From: Zea mays
Lineage: Eukaryota > Streptophyta > Magnoliopsida > Poales > Poaceae
Direction: 5' to 3'
NCBI RefSeq assembly: GCF_902167145.1
Contig: NC_050102.1
Location: forward strand, 13,392,850 to 13,456,849
Length of the DNA: 64,000 nucleotides
Below, one piece after another: positions 46,051 to 57,209 of this stretch (within the stretch, counting starts at the first letter, position 1; every line of letters begins with the position of its first letter). A program made the translations under genes and the position numbers. Below the pieces are notes generated by a model that had not been told where the DNA came from, made no database searches, and saw only the letters and a list, made by a program, of their open reading frames with translations.

Positions 46051-46330
46051 TATGCCACAAAGAAGGCCACAAGTCTTACCAATGCAAGGCGAAGACTGGG
46101 GATAAGCAAAAGCCATCAAGCAAAATCTCCAACACCTACATCAACAAGGTGGATAAAAAGGTTGCTACCCCATACTTAATCAAGAAGAAAAAGAATAAAA
46201 AGGTGATAGCAATCATGGCCAACAAGCAAGCCAACAAAGGGAAAGGGGGCCAAACGCATATGGGTGCCAAAGGAAATTATTTCAACCATGAAAAGCACCA
46301 AGAAGGTTTGGATCCCGAGAGGGAAGTAAG
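46051..46330 (+). pseudogene. Copia gag of element X, remaining part
   Basis: Picks up the second CCHC knuckle left incomplete at 5520 (here CHKEGHKSYQC is readable). A lysine-rich stretch with NTYINKVDKKVATPYLIKKK follows, then the frame is lost near 46270. Nothing resembling protease or integrase follows. Confidence 0.75.
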
Positions 46331-46439
46331 AAGTCCGATGGACTTTTGGGAATTTGGAGACTTGGCAAATTTGGGATGTATATCACGGGATGCATCATAT
46401 TGGATCAAGTCTATTGTCAAGTGCGTTAGTGTATACTTT

Positions 46440-47672
46440 GGACCCAAATTTCCCCACCCATGTCTAAAGTAACTAGATTTATTGAATTTTCTTTTTAGAT
46501 ATGTGTATCTATTTTCTTGTATCTAGTTTTTACCTTAAATGTCTAGCTTTGCATGTTATATTTTCTTTTAATGTTAATTGCATGCATAATAGGTCAATCA
46601 TATGGTAGGTATGCTCACTTTCAATTCATACTCTTGAGCATGCCTACATGGTTTTAAAAGATTAGTTAAGCATGGCACGTAGCTTATTCAACATTCCTAA
46701 GTAAATGACTCTCCAATTGATATTTTCATATGACATATCCTACAAGCGGTATCATGCTTCAATTGGTATCATTTAATTTATATGTGCCAAAGCTCGGATT
46801 ATAGATAATTTGCCCCTCTTGATATCAAAATCAAAGTGCATGTCTCATACAAGTATTCAAAACTTATATGCACACTTTCAGGGGGAGGTTACTCTATAAT
46901 CTAAGTCTGTGAGACTAATACTGTTTTCAAGTCTATTATATGTAGTAGTCTCATTGAAGGAAAATGGAGTCCCCGGAGAAAGACAATAAGCTTCCACTGC
47001 AAATCTACAAGTAGTTTCATGTCTCACATGACTACATTTGGTATCTTTTACATGTCTTCTCTAGTTTTTTATTACACTATATTTCATATCTTATACTTCT
47101 CATGTTGCTAAATACATATGTTATCAAAATATATCAGTTGCCTATGCATAAGGGAAGTTAGTCTAATAAAATCATGTCTTGTACCTCTATTTCTCACATG
47201 ATTTTTACTAAGTAGAAGATCTCTATCAGGGGGTATTTCTTCGTCTATGACAAAGAGAGAGAATATTCTTTCAAAAGGAGAACACTCGTTTAGGGTGAGT
47301 AATCTTTTAGTTCTTAAATTGATAAATTTTTAAGAGGGCAAGTCTTATTTGCTTCGTACATGCTTTTAATGTCTTCCTTTTCGATGGTTGATGCCAAAGG
47401 GGGAGAAGTTTTAGGGACCAAAGCAATGGAAACTATATCAAACACCAAATACCACCAAATTAAAAAATTATCTTTCAAGTGGTTTTGGTTCCTCAAGTAT
47501 CCTTGGTCTAAAATAGGAAGCAGGTGAAATATGGAGTTAGGGGGAGAGTCCATAATCTCACTTTAAGGGGACACTCATGCATCCTAGCAAGTAGTTGCAT
47601 ATTTTAATTCAAATGTTTGTTATATTTGCTTGCTTTGGTTGTGTTATCATCAATCACCAAAAAGTGGGAGAT
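46440..47672 (+). other. Non-coding 3' region and polypurine tract of element X
   Basis: About 1.2 kb of AT-rich sequence without a convincing gene. The purine-rich run AAAAAGTGGGAGA at 47659-47671 next to the 3' LTR is the polypurine tract. A fully pol-bearing copia element would have several kb of coding sequence here. Confidence 0.7.
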
Positions 47673-48903
47673 TGTAAGGAAAATGGACCCCAGGCCATTT
47701 GGCTCAAGAGGTTTTGGTGTTTGATGATCAACATAACCTGTGGACTAATGTGTTTGCTAGTGTTTATGTTTATAGTTCACAGGATGCTAAGAGGATTTGA
47801 CTAAGACACTGAGGATTCAACACCTCAAAAGAAGACATAAAAAGAGCTTAGAAGTCCAAGACTCAAGAACAAAAGAAGCCTAAAGAATTAGCAAAGAAAT
47901 CCGTGAAGAGGACAGTCAGCCAGCGTACTGGTGGTGCACCGGACAGTGAACAGTAACCGATCTAGTGTGCACCGGACTGTACGGTGGGACATCGGGCAGT
48001 CTACACAGAGAGGCCCACACTGGGCGTTCTCGGGCTGTAGCACCGGATTGTACAGTGTGCATCGGACAGTCTGGGTAACGGTTAGATCCAACAGTCGACT
48101 GCTACAGACCCCAACTGTAGGCTGATGTGGCTAGGGCACCGAACAGTGAATAGTGCATGCCCGGTGTGCACCGGACCATCCAGTGCGCCCGTCGACAGAA
48201 AGTTGCTGCTTCTGTCCAACGGCTAGAATTGTGGGGGGGAGGCTATAAATACCCCCCCAACCGGCCATTTCGTGGTGTGGGAGCCCAAGCAACATACGAT
48301 GGCATAGTATAGACATTTCCAAGTGCCCATACACCCAAGTGCTTAATAGAATCACTCGGTGATTAGCGTAGGTGTTTTGCGAAGTGCTTAGGTTAGTTAG
48401 ACCGCATTAGCGTTTGCTCTAGGTGAATCCTAGTTAGTTGAGTGGGTTTAGAAAAACTACACAACCCCTCGGCTCTTGCATGAGCCGTTGTAATTGTACC
48501 GAGTGGGGCGAGAGTCTTGCGAGACCGTGACAACCGAGTTTGTGTCACGGCCGCCACCATGTACCGGAGGGAACAAGGACCGCGGCGTTTTCGGCTGAAA
48601 GCTCGATAGTGGAGACGGCGGGGAGCGTCCGAGAGGAGCCAGAAGCGGAGCACCACTTGCGTGTGGAGAAGTCCCGCGGCTCTCTATGGAGTTACTCGAC
48701 CGTGGTGCTTGGCCCTCGCGTGGGCTTCCCTTTATGTAGGGACACCAACGAGGATTAGTCAGGACCTTGCGTAGCAACACTTAGACAAAACTTAGTTTGC
48801 ACATTCTAGATTCATTATTTGCATAGGTTTTGTTCTAGGGATTCATTTGTGGCCTAGTTTAAAAATTTACCCCCCCCCCCCCTCGTAGGTGCATGTGTTG
48901 CTT
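47673..48903 (+). repeat. 3' LTR of copia element X (157 bp shorter than the 5' LTR)
   Basis: Starts TGTAAGGAAAATGG. It lacks the equivalent of 3333-3489; the junction CTTGCGTAG|CAACAC has TAG on both sides in the 5' LTR, so a microhomology deletion is likely. The end is uncertain: after a run of 14 C and CGTAGG the two LTRs no longer align, so it may be truncated between about 48890 and 48915. Confidence 0.8.
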
Positions 48904-49200
48904 TCACACAAGTTGCGATGAAGCTAGGACACAGGGGACAAGTTCCATGCCCAATTGGCCCGAGAAGGTCGACAACTGGCCCTTGCTATCTCCATTGACA
49001 TCCTAGTGTGCTTCAAAGGCGGTAACCTGAGGCTCTCGCTATAGCCCCTCCATGATGATGTGCTATTAGAGCACCCTTAGTCCACTGAATATGAGAGGAC
49101 AATGGAGGGTATAATCACAATTGTCCCAACTTAAAATAGTTGGTTTTAGGACAACCTGAAACTAATTGTACTTATTTTGAAATGGAGCTAGTAGAAAATA
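48904..49200. other. Unassigned sequence between element X and the Stowaway MITE
   Basis: No gene or known repeat recognised. 48910-49080 has the base composition of coding DNA but is interrupted by stops in all frames I read. Confidence 0.3.
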
Positions 49201-49401
49201 CTTCTCCATCCAAAAATAACTCACGTTTTAGGTTTGTTCTTTATAATACCAAATAAGTATTATTAGGTTTATTATAAAACACACTTTTATATTCCTATTT
49301 ATTGTAATAAATAGTGATGTTCTTTTTTATAAAATTAGTTAAACTTAAAATGATTTGATTAAAGATAAATCTAAACGATAGTTATTTTGGTATGGAGGGA
49401 G
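49201..49401. mobile_element. Stowaway-like MITE (201 bp)
   Basis: Terminal inverted repeats CTTCTCCATCCAAAAATAAC and, reversed, CTCCCTCCATACCAAAATAAC, typical of grass Stowaway (Tc1/mariner) MITEs. Flanked by TA on both sides (49199-49200, 49402-49403). AT-rich interior, no coding capacity. It lies about 320 bp upstream of the ATG of MEG copy B. Confidence 0.85.
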
Positions 49402-49655
49402 TAGATCACTACTAAAATTGCCGAGTGACCAGCCTCTTAGAATAGGACGACATCATTTTGTATTTGGTATCCTATCAAACATAGCTAAAATTAAATAACT
49501 ACATAAGGATCATATATACATGACTAGTCTGTTTGGTGATAAATAACTTGCAGTTTTGTCTAAAGAGGAAAGGATTTAAAACTTGTGGTAAAAGTAGCAG
49601 GAACTAAGTCACTGCTAATTTTAGAGTATCATGTCCTTGGTCCGTACTTGTTTCC

Positions 49656-49680
49656 GCTATATAAGTATACACTCTCTTCT
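49656..49680 (+). promoter_or_regulatory. Core promoter of MEG copy B
   Basis: GCTATATAAGTATACACTC at 49657-49675 is a single TATA-box copy about 60 bp before the ATG; the other MEG gene has two. The simple GATA-rich repeat upstream of copy A is absent here. Confidence 0.6.
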
Positions 49681-49720
49681 AGGATCGATCGTGAGGAGTT
49701 CCTTTAGTTTTTCTTGAGAC

Positions 49721-50223
49721 ATGGAGTACAGAAAGCGGGTGGACGCGCTAGTGTTTTTCTCGTTTCTTCTCGTCGGATATTTTGCTGCTCATGCGTATGA
49801 TGAGAAGGGTATGTGAAAACTATACAAATATGTAGACAATTTAGAAGATGTTATATCATGATACCGTATGTATATCATGGCGAATTGTTGGCGATATATC
49901 ACACTCCTATATATATATCTGTTGAATTACTCAAATAATGCGGACATATATCTACAAATTTGCTAAAATGCTTCGGAATTTAATTATTCTCGAGTCATTT
50001 GTTGGTACTTGGTAGAACGCTTATCCTTTACTACCTTCTACTAGGTCATGTCACGGATGAAGTCGCTGTTCCTGCTCCATCTGAAGGAGGAGTTATGCGA
50101 GCAACAGGGGCACATTGTGAAGTATCTGTTCCGTGCAAAGATAAAAGGTGCTACTGCTGCGTTGGGGGTAGAATTGATGAGTGTTACCTAACAATGCCTT
50201 TCTGTAATTATGCCTGCTTCTAA
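49721..50223 (+). CDS. MEG-family small cysteine-rich secreted peptide, copy B (two exons)
   Basis: Exon 1 is 49721-49808 and exon 2 is 50045-50223; the intron 49809-50044 starts GTATGT and ends CTACTAG. The spliced product is 88 residues, as in copy A. The signal-peptide region (MEYRKRVDALVFFSFLLVGY) is nearly identical to copy A. The mature domain has the same eight cysteines, with PCKDKRCYCCVGGR and a terminal YACF, but the residues between them have changed (IDECYLTMPFC against THDCYYTMAQC). Frame and splice sites are intact. The pattern, a conserved signal and framework with divergent loops, suggests a functional paralogue, probably in the endosperm transfer layer like other MEG genes (family knowledge). 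Confidence 0.9.
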
Positions 50224-50319
50224 ACACAAACTAAGATCGCTATTGTTATACACAATGTAATAACGGTAGGCAATGCTATTAATAATATATAGAGGGATTT
50301 TTAATTTCGGTGTTGGGTT

Positions 50320-50756
50320 TTTCTTCGGACGCCAAAGAAATTCACGAAATTCAGTCAAAATCTCACCAGTTTTTTTAGAGGAATTAAAACATGAGGTATG
50401 CTTTTTCCCTAAAAAATAATAAAGATAATGGTGGGATGTTTTGTGACTATACTCTTATTGAGTAAAAAACACGACCTTAGCATGACCGGGCATTAACAAG
50501 AAGACATTCTCACACAGGTCAAGAAAACTATCGAACCAGTGTTCTACTTATACACAGCGATACCATAGCCCATGTGAGAAACGACCGCGACCAGGATCGA
50601 GATATTAGACCTGTGCTTTGGCGTGGGATAGGCGAGAGGATCTCACGCAGGTTGAGAAGCTCTCGAACTCATACCCTACCCATACATACATCCCATGTAA
50701 CTCAAACTACCTAACCAACTCAATTATATGTACTTTTGCACTTGGGTAGTAGAATT
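50320..50756. other. Unassigned sequence downstream of MEG copy B
   Basis: After the shared MEG 3' flank ends (about 50315) nothing is recognised. Short open frames only. Confidence 0.3.
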
Positions 50757-51290
50757 TCTTATTATTAAAGCTGGAAGAAAACTCGGCCTCTTACGGTGTC
50801 CACGTCGTCGTTTAAAACACCAGTCATTCGATGGTGCATCCACGGGGGCAAGCGCATCGCAGTCGTAGCCACCTGGAGCCTTCTAGACCAGTACACGTAT
50901 GAAGGGCTTCCCGGAGGACCGCTTCCTGTCGTTCCTGCAAAAAAAATGGGGGCGACGTCCTCGACAACGACGGCGACGAACTTTGTCCCCTCCTCGCGTG
51001 TCTCCTAGCAACCCCTCCATTTCTTTTCTTATTATTAAAGCTGGAAGGAAACGCGGCCTCTTACGGTGTCCACGTCGTCGTTTAAAACACCAGTCGTTCG
51101 ATGGTGCATCCACGGGGGCAAGCGCATCGCAGTCGTAGCCACCTGGAGCCTTCTAGACCAGTACACGTATGAAGGGCTTCCCGGAGGACCGCTTCCTGTC
51201 GTTCCTGCAAAAAAATGGGGGCGACGTCCTCGACAACGACGGCGATGAACTTTGTCCCCTCCTCGCGTGTCTCCTAGCAACCCCTCCACA
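50756..51290 (+). repeat. Direct tandem duplication, 2 x 270 bp
   Basis: TTCTTATTATTAAAGCTGGA recurs at 50756 and 51026, and the following 250 bp are nearly identical, through GGCGACGTCCTCGACAACGA and CTCCTAGCAACCCCTCCA. One copy has an extra A in an A run. The GC-rich unit has an open frame in copy 2 (MKGFPEDRFLSFLQKNGGDV) that I do not recognise. Confidence 0.9.
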
Positions 51291-54200
51291 TGTGCGGTCC
51301 CTCTGCTCCGCGTCATTTCTTTGGGCCCGAGTCTTATAGTACTGCTCGCTAGGGTTTCCTTCTTTTAGCAGTTGCTTGCGCAACCTCGCCGTTGTTGGCA
51401 GAAGTCCTTTGTAGCCAAGATGCTTCTCCGTTCTCCTCTAATCTCTCCCTCTGCGTCTCATTCCAGTGGGACACGACACGATTTATTGCCCAGACTGTTC
51501 GTATTCGTGATTTATTTACCTATTTTTGATTTTCTGTTTTGCTCCCGTTACATACGGTGTCAGTTCGCAATTGTCGATTTGTGGTTAGAAGGGTGATCAA
51601 ATTTCGAGATCCTACACCTTTCTTGCTTTTCCTCATTTGGTTTCTTCAACTGCTGACGTCCAGGCCGCTAAGGCCATGGCAAGTGGAGGCAAACGCCCTA
51701 TTCAAGCAGCTTTGTTTTTGTGTCAATAGCAATTGGTTACATCGAACTCTGATTGCAACTCCTCACTCTCTGAATGTTAAAATGGAACACACACACTTTA
51801 GAAGTAATGGAGTCCAGTATTTTTGGTACTGTGAAAACTGAAGAACATTTTTTCTTTGTATTAAATAAACACTTAAAACCAACAGAGACGACTCATTTGC
51901 ATGGCTAACATCCCAGGGACGAGTTCACCACCACAACATTTACACTCTATGTTGTCTAACTGAATTGCCCCATACATGTAGGCTAATGCTTATCTTCCAA
52001 CATCCAATGCTATTTCTTTAGTTTTGATACAGATAAACAACTCAGTTGCTTATATGTTTACATCCACAACTATTCCAAATAGCTATTTCTTCATACCTAA
52101 ATACGCAAGATAACAAGCTATATCTATTTGACCAAACAACTATTTCTTGATATCCTTGTCACAAAATCAAACGACTAACTATGACACCTGCAATCTGCTC
52201 TTCGTCTACTAAAAAATGTGCACAGGAAGCAACTCGACTGCTGCTAAGAATTGCCTAAATGAATTTGCTGAATACTTGTTAGTGTTTACATCAACAACTC
52301 TTTGAAATATCTATTTCTTGATACCTACATACGCAACATAACCAGTTATATCTATTTGACCAAACAACTACTTCTTGATACACTTAAAGCAAATTCAATC
52401 GTTTGTGCCTTTTAAATCAATCATAAATGTCTTCCTTTTAAATTATGACACACGCAACCTGCTCTTCATCTACTAAAAAAGAAGTGCACCCGAAGCAACT
52501 CTACTGCTGCTAAAGATTGCCTAAATGATATTGCTGACTACTTATAGTACAACAACTACTAATGCACCAAACAATATGTTTTGATGCTAATTTTTAACAG
52601 GAAACAACACTACAGAATCTGAATTCAATGACATATCCATAACTGACTTTTATTTTTAAAATTGCTGATGTTGCAGGTTCCTTTGATGCTTCGAACGCTC
52701 ACAAATCTCTTCTGACGACCTGCATCTTCTATCATACCAGGTATGTATTACCAACTTAACAAAATGTACTCGACTTTATGCTGTTTTCAGTGAATTCCAT
52801 GTAAAAAAAGAATCAAACGAAAACAATGTTCATGTTTCGTTACAGAACGTGTGTATATCCATGCATGCTACCACGTACACATTTGTATACAAATGTATCC
52901 ATGCACAAAAGCACATAATTTTAAATACACATACTACGCATACTTAATTACACACGACATATATAGTAACCTACAATCAAAGAACATTTTGCACACATGA
53001 ATGTGTCGTGCTATATACAAATTACCGTCTACATAAAAAACACGCATGGAATTCTTTAGATTATTTATTCAAAAGAAAAAAACTCTACTATATTTTACTA
53101 TTTACTACTGAGTGATACCCTACTACTACAAAACTAATGCATTGACATATATCCATACATATTACCGTGTTAATTGTGCACACATAGATGGCTGATCTCT
53201 TTCGTGTGCCCATACATACATACACCTTATACATATAAACATATGTATGTATGCAAACAAATATAAATGTATACACACACAGAACACACACACACATGTA
53301 TACATATATATGTACATACCCTATTATATTTTACAATGTGATTAATTAGCCACCCCAAAAATGCCACCGTAAAAAAATGCCCAATTTGAAACCCTGCATC
53401 AAATAATATAGTTTGCACTACATGAAATCTTTTTAAATTAATGTTCTATGATTCTTATTTAGATATTCCTTATTTATATCAATTCCAGAAGCATATGGAA
53501 GAGACTCTTCACTACCACAAATACAAGAAAATGTGGATATTATCTATCCAACCACTCTAATGAGATCGACAGTTACAACACACAATTCTCCATCCACAAC
53601 GATGTCAAACCTCTCAACTAAGTCTCCACATCATGTAATATATATTGTAGAAAAAATATCCCTTCCAGTCTTCTTTCTATTGGTTTCCCCACCTTTTCAC
53701 TTTCTTTTCTCTACACGCAGGCCAAACAGATGCTAACATATCTTAGCTCAGAGAACTCTGCTTCAAAAAAGATGGCTTCTCAAAACAAACACCTCCACAA
53801 GTAAGTCTTTAATTAAAGATTACATGATTATTAAAATGCAGTTACCAAATTGAAAACATTGATACATATATTCATCTTTACTTAACAGGTGGAAACAAGC
53901 TGTTTAGACAACTCTAATCCTAAAATTGTTGCTTTTGAGTCTCCTTCAAAAAGGTTTGCTTTTCAAACTCTAGCCCATGACTTTCAAAACAACTAGACCT
54001 CTATAAATTTCCTAAGTGCTAACAAAACTTTTGAAGTGAATAATACTACAAACATGAAGGTATTTCCAACACTTTGCATCACTACTTTCCATAAGAATCC
54101 GCATTTGAATTAATATGGACATAGAATTACTATACATTTGCAAAATCATAAATTTCAATTTGCATGTATTAGCTCATAACCCATGCATCTACTTGGCGTT

Positions 54201-54800
54201 TGAAAACCCATTGAAAACTCATACCTTCACCTCTAAGACCTGGGCTTACCATTGGAATACAGCAACATGCATCACAAAAGTAGTAGGAAAGACATAAGTG
54301 GTACACACCAATCTTTTTTTTGGGAACCACATTTGCTTCAATTATATAACTATATATCTTATTGTCCCTCCTTATTAAACAAATGTTGTTTTTCTACTGC
54401 AATATTACTTCCAACAAGTATTTCGAAACACATTTTTTCTTTATATATATCAATAAAGTAATGTTCTACTATGTACGAATTAATTTTACAAATATTTGAC
54501 TCCAATTTTCTATTGTAGACGCATGGAGCTTGGTTTAGGCTGTAATTTGGATGACTGCGATGCTAACAAAACTCCATGATCACTTCATTCAATAAATATT
54601 GGATCAACAACTTGGAACTATTCTTTATCACTATGTAGTGATGAGCAACTTACTTAGATGTAAATATATGACAATATAGTGTTTGTCCCATGAATATTAT
54701 GCCTGACCTATATGTTCCTTTTAATCTTTGACTACATCACACAATCTTTTGTTCTTTATGCAGCTTACATGCGCACGCTAGCGCGCGCTCGAGTGACTAG
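50757..54800 (+). mobile_element. Candidate second Helitron
   Basis: The right end has a GC-rich imperfect palindrome (GCGCACGCTAGCGCGCGC, about 54771-54788), ten bases, then CTAG and T, as in Helitron 3' termini. The left end starts TCTTATTATTAAAG, which resembles some Helitron 5' starts but is preceded by T, not the expected A. The interior has a duplicated GC-rich start, a short frame with MASGGKRPIQAALF near 51675, and then about 3 kb of AT-rich sequence with no gene I recognise. Confidence 0.4.
53215..53310. repeat. AT/CA-rich simple repeat
   Basis: Alternating ACATATGTATGTATG and ACACACACACA runs, extending a looser AT-rich microsatellite across about 52850-53330. No coding content. 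Confidence 0.7.
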
Positions 54801-56420
54801 TATGTAACATAAACGGTACAAAATATGAGCATAGAGTTATATAGCACGCGCATTAGTGTAATATGAAACTTATGTTTTTTTTTCTTTCGGCCGCCTCAAA
54901 ATAATCGTATTTCACAAAACGTTCTATGAAATTTTCTCAAAAAAACTAAGCAATTGACAAAAATAAATCAGGAAAATACTACCTTTTGCAAAGTTGCAAC
55001 TCTTGGTGAATAATACCGCAAAGAAAAAAAAAACTTTAGGCCGATCATAAATAACATCGCTAGCTACACTCAATGGCGGATCCAGGATTGTCTGAAACCA
55101 TGGATAAATTGTGACAGAGTGATATCCACATTGTTCCTTCATAGAGGCGACGAGTTCAGAACTATCGGCGAGGAAATCACATTCATGAAGCCACATCCAA
55201 TAAGATGGAGACCGAGAACAAGGCTAAGGCCTCAACTGAAGGTGGGGGGGAATTAGCCTGAGAAGTTTTTGCCTCAACGTGTAATGTTCAAGGGGACTGG
55301 AAACCACAATATGTTCTGTAAATCCCTAGACTAGACCAACTTAGTGGCATTGATGTATGAGGCATCAGACCTGCAATGACAACTAGAAAGGGAACCACAT
55401 CGTTCACAGTGGTTATCGATCGCAAGCTTTGCATCGAGCCTTGCAAGGTTGCTACCTGCTGCTAAGCCCCGTGCCTGTGCAAGAGGCCAAAAGGAAGCTG
55501 GCTCTGACCAACGAACTTAACGGGCGGGAGCTGGGCAGCTGGCCCTGGCCTCACGCCCCTGCATGACTGCCTCTCGCTTGGGGCATCGGCTAGCTAGCTG
55601 TCAAACTAAACCACCAGCGGACTAGCAATGTGGAGCCGCGGGTGTTTCATAGTAGCAGGGAGAGGAAGTCAGGCAATGGAGTCGGAATGGAGCCACAATC
55701 GCAGGGGAGAAGGGCAGCTGGCCGCCGCCGACCTTGATCTGGAGTCTAGTCTTGCCAGTGCCGAAGATAAGGAGATGGGAAGTCGGTCGACGACGATGCG
55801 ATAAGAGTGAGGGCCATAGGTTTGGCTGCGATATGAGAGCGCTAAAATCCATTACTGAGAGCTAGTTCGGGAGTCACAAAATCCAAGGGGATTGGAGAGG
55901 CTAAAATGACAACTTTATTTAAAATTGAATAATAAGGAGATTTTAGCCCTTCCGGTATTTGGACTCCCAAATTAGCCCTAAATAATAAAAGATTTTAGCT
56001 CTTTCAATCCACGAATAGTAAGAGGGTTTAATTTACTTAATCCTCTCTAATCTCGTCGCTGTCAAACAAGCTCTGAAGGAGGCCAGGACGGAAGACCAGA
56101 GTCACAAGAGGATGAAGTTGTCTAGGTAATGTTTGATGGGCTGATGGGCCAAGTAATTGAGGAGTCCACACATGAGATTCCAATTTGCCCATGAGATTCA
56201 GATGTTTGGTTCCTTCACTGGAGCTAGAGGAGTCCACACAAGGAGTTGCTTGGGGTTAAAGTCATGCTAGATTAGAAGTAATGAGTATTCGCTATGTGAC
56301 CATAAATTTGGGTGTATCTCTGTTTTTTAGGACCTCGTGTAATTTATTTATATGTGCTTTGGTATATGGACAACTAAAGTTGACAACACTCCAACGATTC
56401 AGGTGGTGGGGTTAGAAGGG
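54801..56420. other. Unassigned sequence; possible degenerate MITE at about 55857-56075
   Basis: No gene is supported. 55857-56075 has weak inverted ends (GAGAGCTAGTTCGGGAG against CAGAGCTTGTTTGACAG) and an AT-rich centre, but no matching target duplication. Confidence 0.25.
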
Positions 56421-56429
56421 GCCCTTCCA

Positions 56430-57200
56430 ACTTCAAGGTTGATTGGAGCATGTCCTTCAAAGGTGTACCATTCATGAGGATGACAAAGAGCTACTACATG
56501 AGATTCATTCGTGAGCCTACAAATATCATGTAGCACCAAATACTATGTCGGCAAAGCTTTCTATCAAGGTTTCTATTGGCCAACTGCTATCACCAGTGCA
56601 TAATATACCATTAGGACTTGCAAAGAATGCCAATTTTTTGCTAAGGAAAAACACATCATGTCACGAGAATTTCAGACAATTCTGATTACATGGCCTTTTG
56701 CCATACGGGGACTTGACTTGGTCAGCAAGCTCCCTCCCGCACCAGGCATTTTCACCCACCTCTTAATAGCCATCAACAAATTTACGAAGTGAATCAAAAC
56801 CAAGCCAATAAAAACTGCTCCAACCACTAAGGTGATCGAATTCATTAAGAAGATCATCAACCAATACGGTGGGATGAATACCACCATCACAAACAGTGTC
56901 ACAAAGTTCACATGAAGAAAATTTGTATATTTTTGGGATCGACAATAGATTGATGTAAGTTGGGTGTCAATCTCCCACCCACAAACCAATGATCGAGTCC
57001 AAAGGCTCAATGGGTGCATTCTCCATGGTCTTAACACATAGATGTTCTACAAGATTAAGCCATTCGTAGAAAATGGGTGGAAAATCTCTCGATAGTCTTA
57101 TGGAGTTCACGTATATCACCCAACATATCAACTAGATTCATTTTGCTGGTGGTGACTCAAGAAGTCATCATACAAACATTGAGCTAGCACCATGTTGGTT
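56430..57200 (+). pseudogene. Decayed gypsy integrase fragment
   Basis: Plus-strand pieces read GKAFYQGFYWPTA, TCKECQFFAKEKH, ITWPFAIRGLDLVSKL, FTHLLIAINKFTK and KVIEFIKKIINQYGG, followed by a degenerate counterpart of the DNG and HP..NGQ.E segments. These are the zinc-binding and catalytic-core parts of a Ty3/gypsy integrase. Several stops are present and the rest of the element is missing; the copia LTR at 57210 cuts it off. Confidence 0.75.
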
Positions 57201-57209
57201 GATAGGATG

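Larger units (their letters stand above)
2236..48903 (+). mobile_element. Copia-type LTR retrotransposon X, outer host of the insertion nest
   Basis: X is the oldest layer. Its own sequence is 2236-5520 plus 46051 to about 48903; the rest is element A and everything inserted in A. It has two LTRs, a primer-binding site (TTGGTATCAGAGCC just after the 5' LTR, complementary to initiator methionine tRNA), a gag gene and a polypurine tract. Between the end of gag (about 46.3 kb) and the 3' LTR there is no protease, integrase or reverse transcriptase, so X is a non-autonomous or pol-deleted element. The gag with a long coiled-coil after the zinc knuckle suggests the SIRE/Maximus lineage, which includes maize Opie and Ji; I cannot name the family. 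No convincing target duplication was found: GTACA precedes the 5' LTR but does not recur after the 3' LTR, whose last bases are unclear. Confidence 0.85.

Noticed and set aside
55857..56075. Possible MITE with weak inverted ends
   Set aside because: Ends match at only about 12 of 17 positions and no flanking duplication was found.
56672..57037. Minus-strand frame of 121 codons
   Set aside because: The plus strand reads a recognisable, decayed gypsy integrase core here.
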